A stretch of 64,000 nucleotides of DNA from Deltaproteobacteria bacterium (GTDB lineage Bacteria; UBA10199; JACPAL01; GCA-016699445), in NCBI GenBank assembly GCA_016699445.1, contig CP064976.1:1550001-1614000 (forward strand), in the 5' to 3' direction. Shown one piece after another: positions 63,788 through 64,000 of this stretch. The notes under the pieces are model-generated. The model ran no database searches. It was not told the origin of the DNA and was given only the letters and a program-made list of their open reading frames with translations. A program made the position numbers and the translations under genes. Position 1 is the stretch's first letter. Each line of letters begins with the position of its first letter.

Positions 63788-64000
63788 ATGATGAGAGTCT
63801 TGATAGTCGAAGATGAACCTAAAGTATTAAGTTTTATTTCACAGGCCTTGGAGTCGTCGGGGATGACAGTCGACAAGGTGAGCGCTGTATCTGAAGTCAA
63901 ACTGATAACCAAGACTCTTTCCTTTGACGTGATTGTCTTGGACCGGTTGCTTCATGGTGAAGACTCTCTTGAGGCTCTATCAGAAATAAGACGCAATAAC
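63788..64000 (+). CDS. Response regulator receiver domain (3' end outside window)
   Basis: The frame opens at ATG 63788 (or the adjacent ATG 63791) and runs off the window. The first 71 residues are a CheY-like receiver: acidic pocket in MRVLIVEDEPKVLSFISQAL, phosphoacceptor Asp in FDVIVLDRLLHGEDSLEALS. The pattern is typical of OmpR-family regulators, which would have a winged-helix output domain and usually a following histidine kinase. The divergent gap to the small exported gene (63663-63787) is AT-rich with no clear promoter called. Confidence 0.88.
   Translation, partial: MMRVLIVEDEPKVLSFISQALESSGMTVDKVSAVSEVKLITKTLSFDVIVLDRLLHGEDSLEALSEIRRNN

Overview
The window is a gene-dense bacterial chromosome segment of moderate GC, made almost entirely of conserved housekeeping genes with small lineage-specific genes and short repeats between them. 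The gene content fits a Gram-negative, deltaproteobacterium-like lineage: an outer-membrane phospholipase-like barrel, a BamD-type lipoprotein domain, RpoH, DegP, a lipobox beta-propeller protein, a dimeric (alpha2-type) glycyl-tRNA synthetase, type II citrate synthase, and the order ispE / tRNA-Gln / prs / rplY / pth / rpsF / rpsR / DUF2232 / rplI / dnaB. The taxonomic placement is inferred from this gene content; no rRNA is present to confirm it.

Layout. 1-310: the 3' end of a C-type-lectin-fold (FGE-sulfatase-like) gene whose Asn-rich tail resembles the variable region of a diversity-generating retroelement, then a terminator. 324-5855, mostly minus: murA, a DUF2283/DUF4258 pair, an outer-membrane barrel (plus), a nucleotidyltransferase remnant with its small partner, prmC, prfA, rpmE. 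5913-11515: a scattered biotin locus (bioB; bioF-bioA; bioD) with unknown genes between. 11526-19974: two unknown genes, pgpA, gltA, cinA, recA, alaS. 20138-29293: a secreted Gly/Ser-tailed protein, a TPR protein, an in-frame RpoH-BamD chimera, degP, clpB, an aldo/keto reductase. 29308-37824: a hydrolase, then the ispE-to-rdgB ribosomal/replication block. 37805-46948: ctpA, a beta-helix/Calx-beta secreted protein, transketolase, homocysteine methyltransferase-like, murI, larE, ald. 46921-48605: a REP-associated transposase between two REP-like palindromes, and an HTH protein. 48682-58091: coaX, a Na/Pi cotransporter-like protein, smc, nonamer repeat arrays with a four-helix-bundle gene, aidB, srkA-like kinase. 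58097-64000: lipoprotein, ppdK, glyS, a small exported protein and the start of a response regulator.

Two themes cut across the annotation. First, at least eleven single-base indels, mostly at homopolymer runs, break nine genes (prmC, prfA, alaS twice, the gene at 20138, degP, clpB, prs, smc twice, the transposase). Many of these genes are essential, so sequencing or assembly error is the likely cause. I annotate each as one gene with a noted frame break. Second, several short palindromic or tandem repeats lie inside coding sequence and stay in frame (bioF, prmC, ispE, the four-helix-bundle gene, the 5' ends of smc and aidB, the 3' ends of rpmE and ald), which suggests repeat invasion has shaped proteins in this genome.

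No complete new defence or biosynthetic system is visible. The leads most worth following are the possible retroelement target at the left edge, the RpoH-BamD chimera, the coding-sequence-invading repeats, and the two secreted proteins with matching Gly/Ser tails that end in a GGGC motif.
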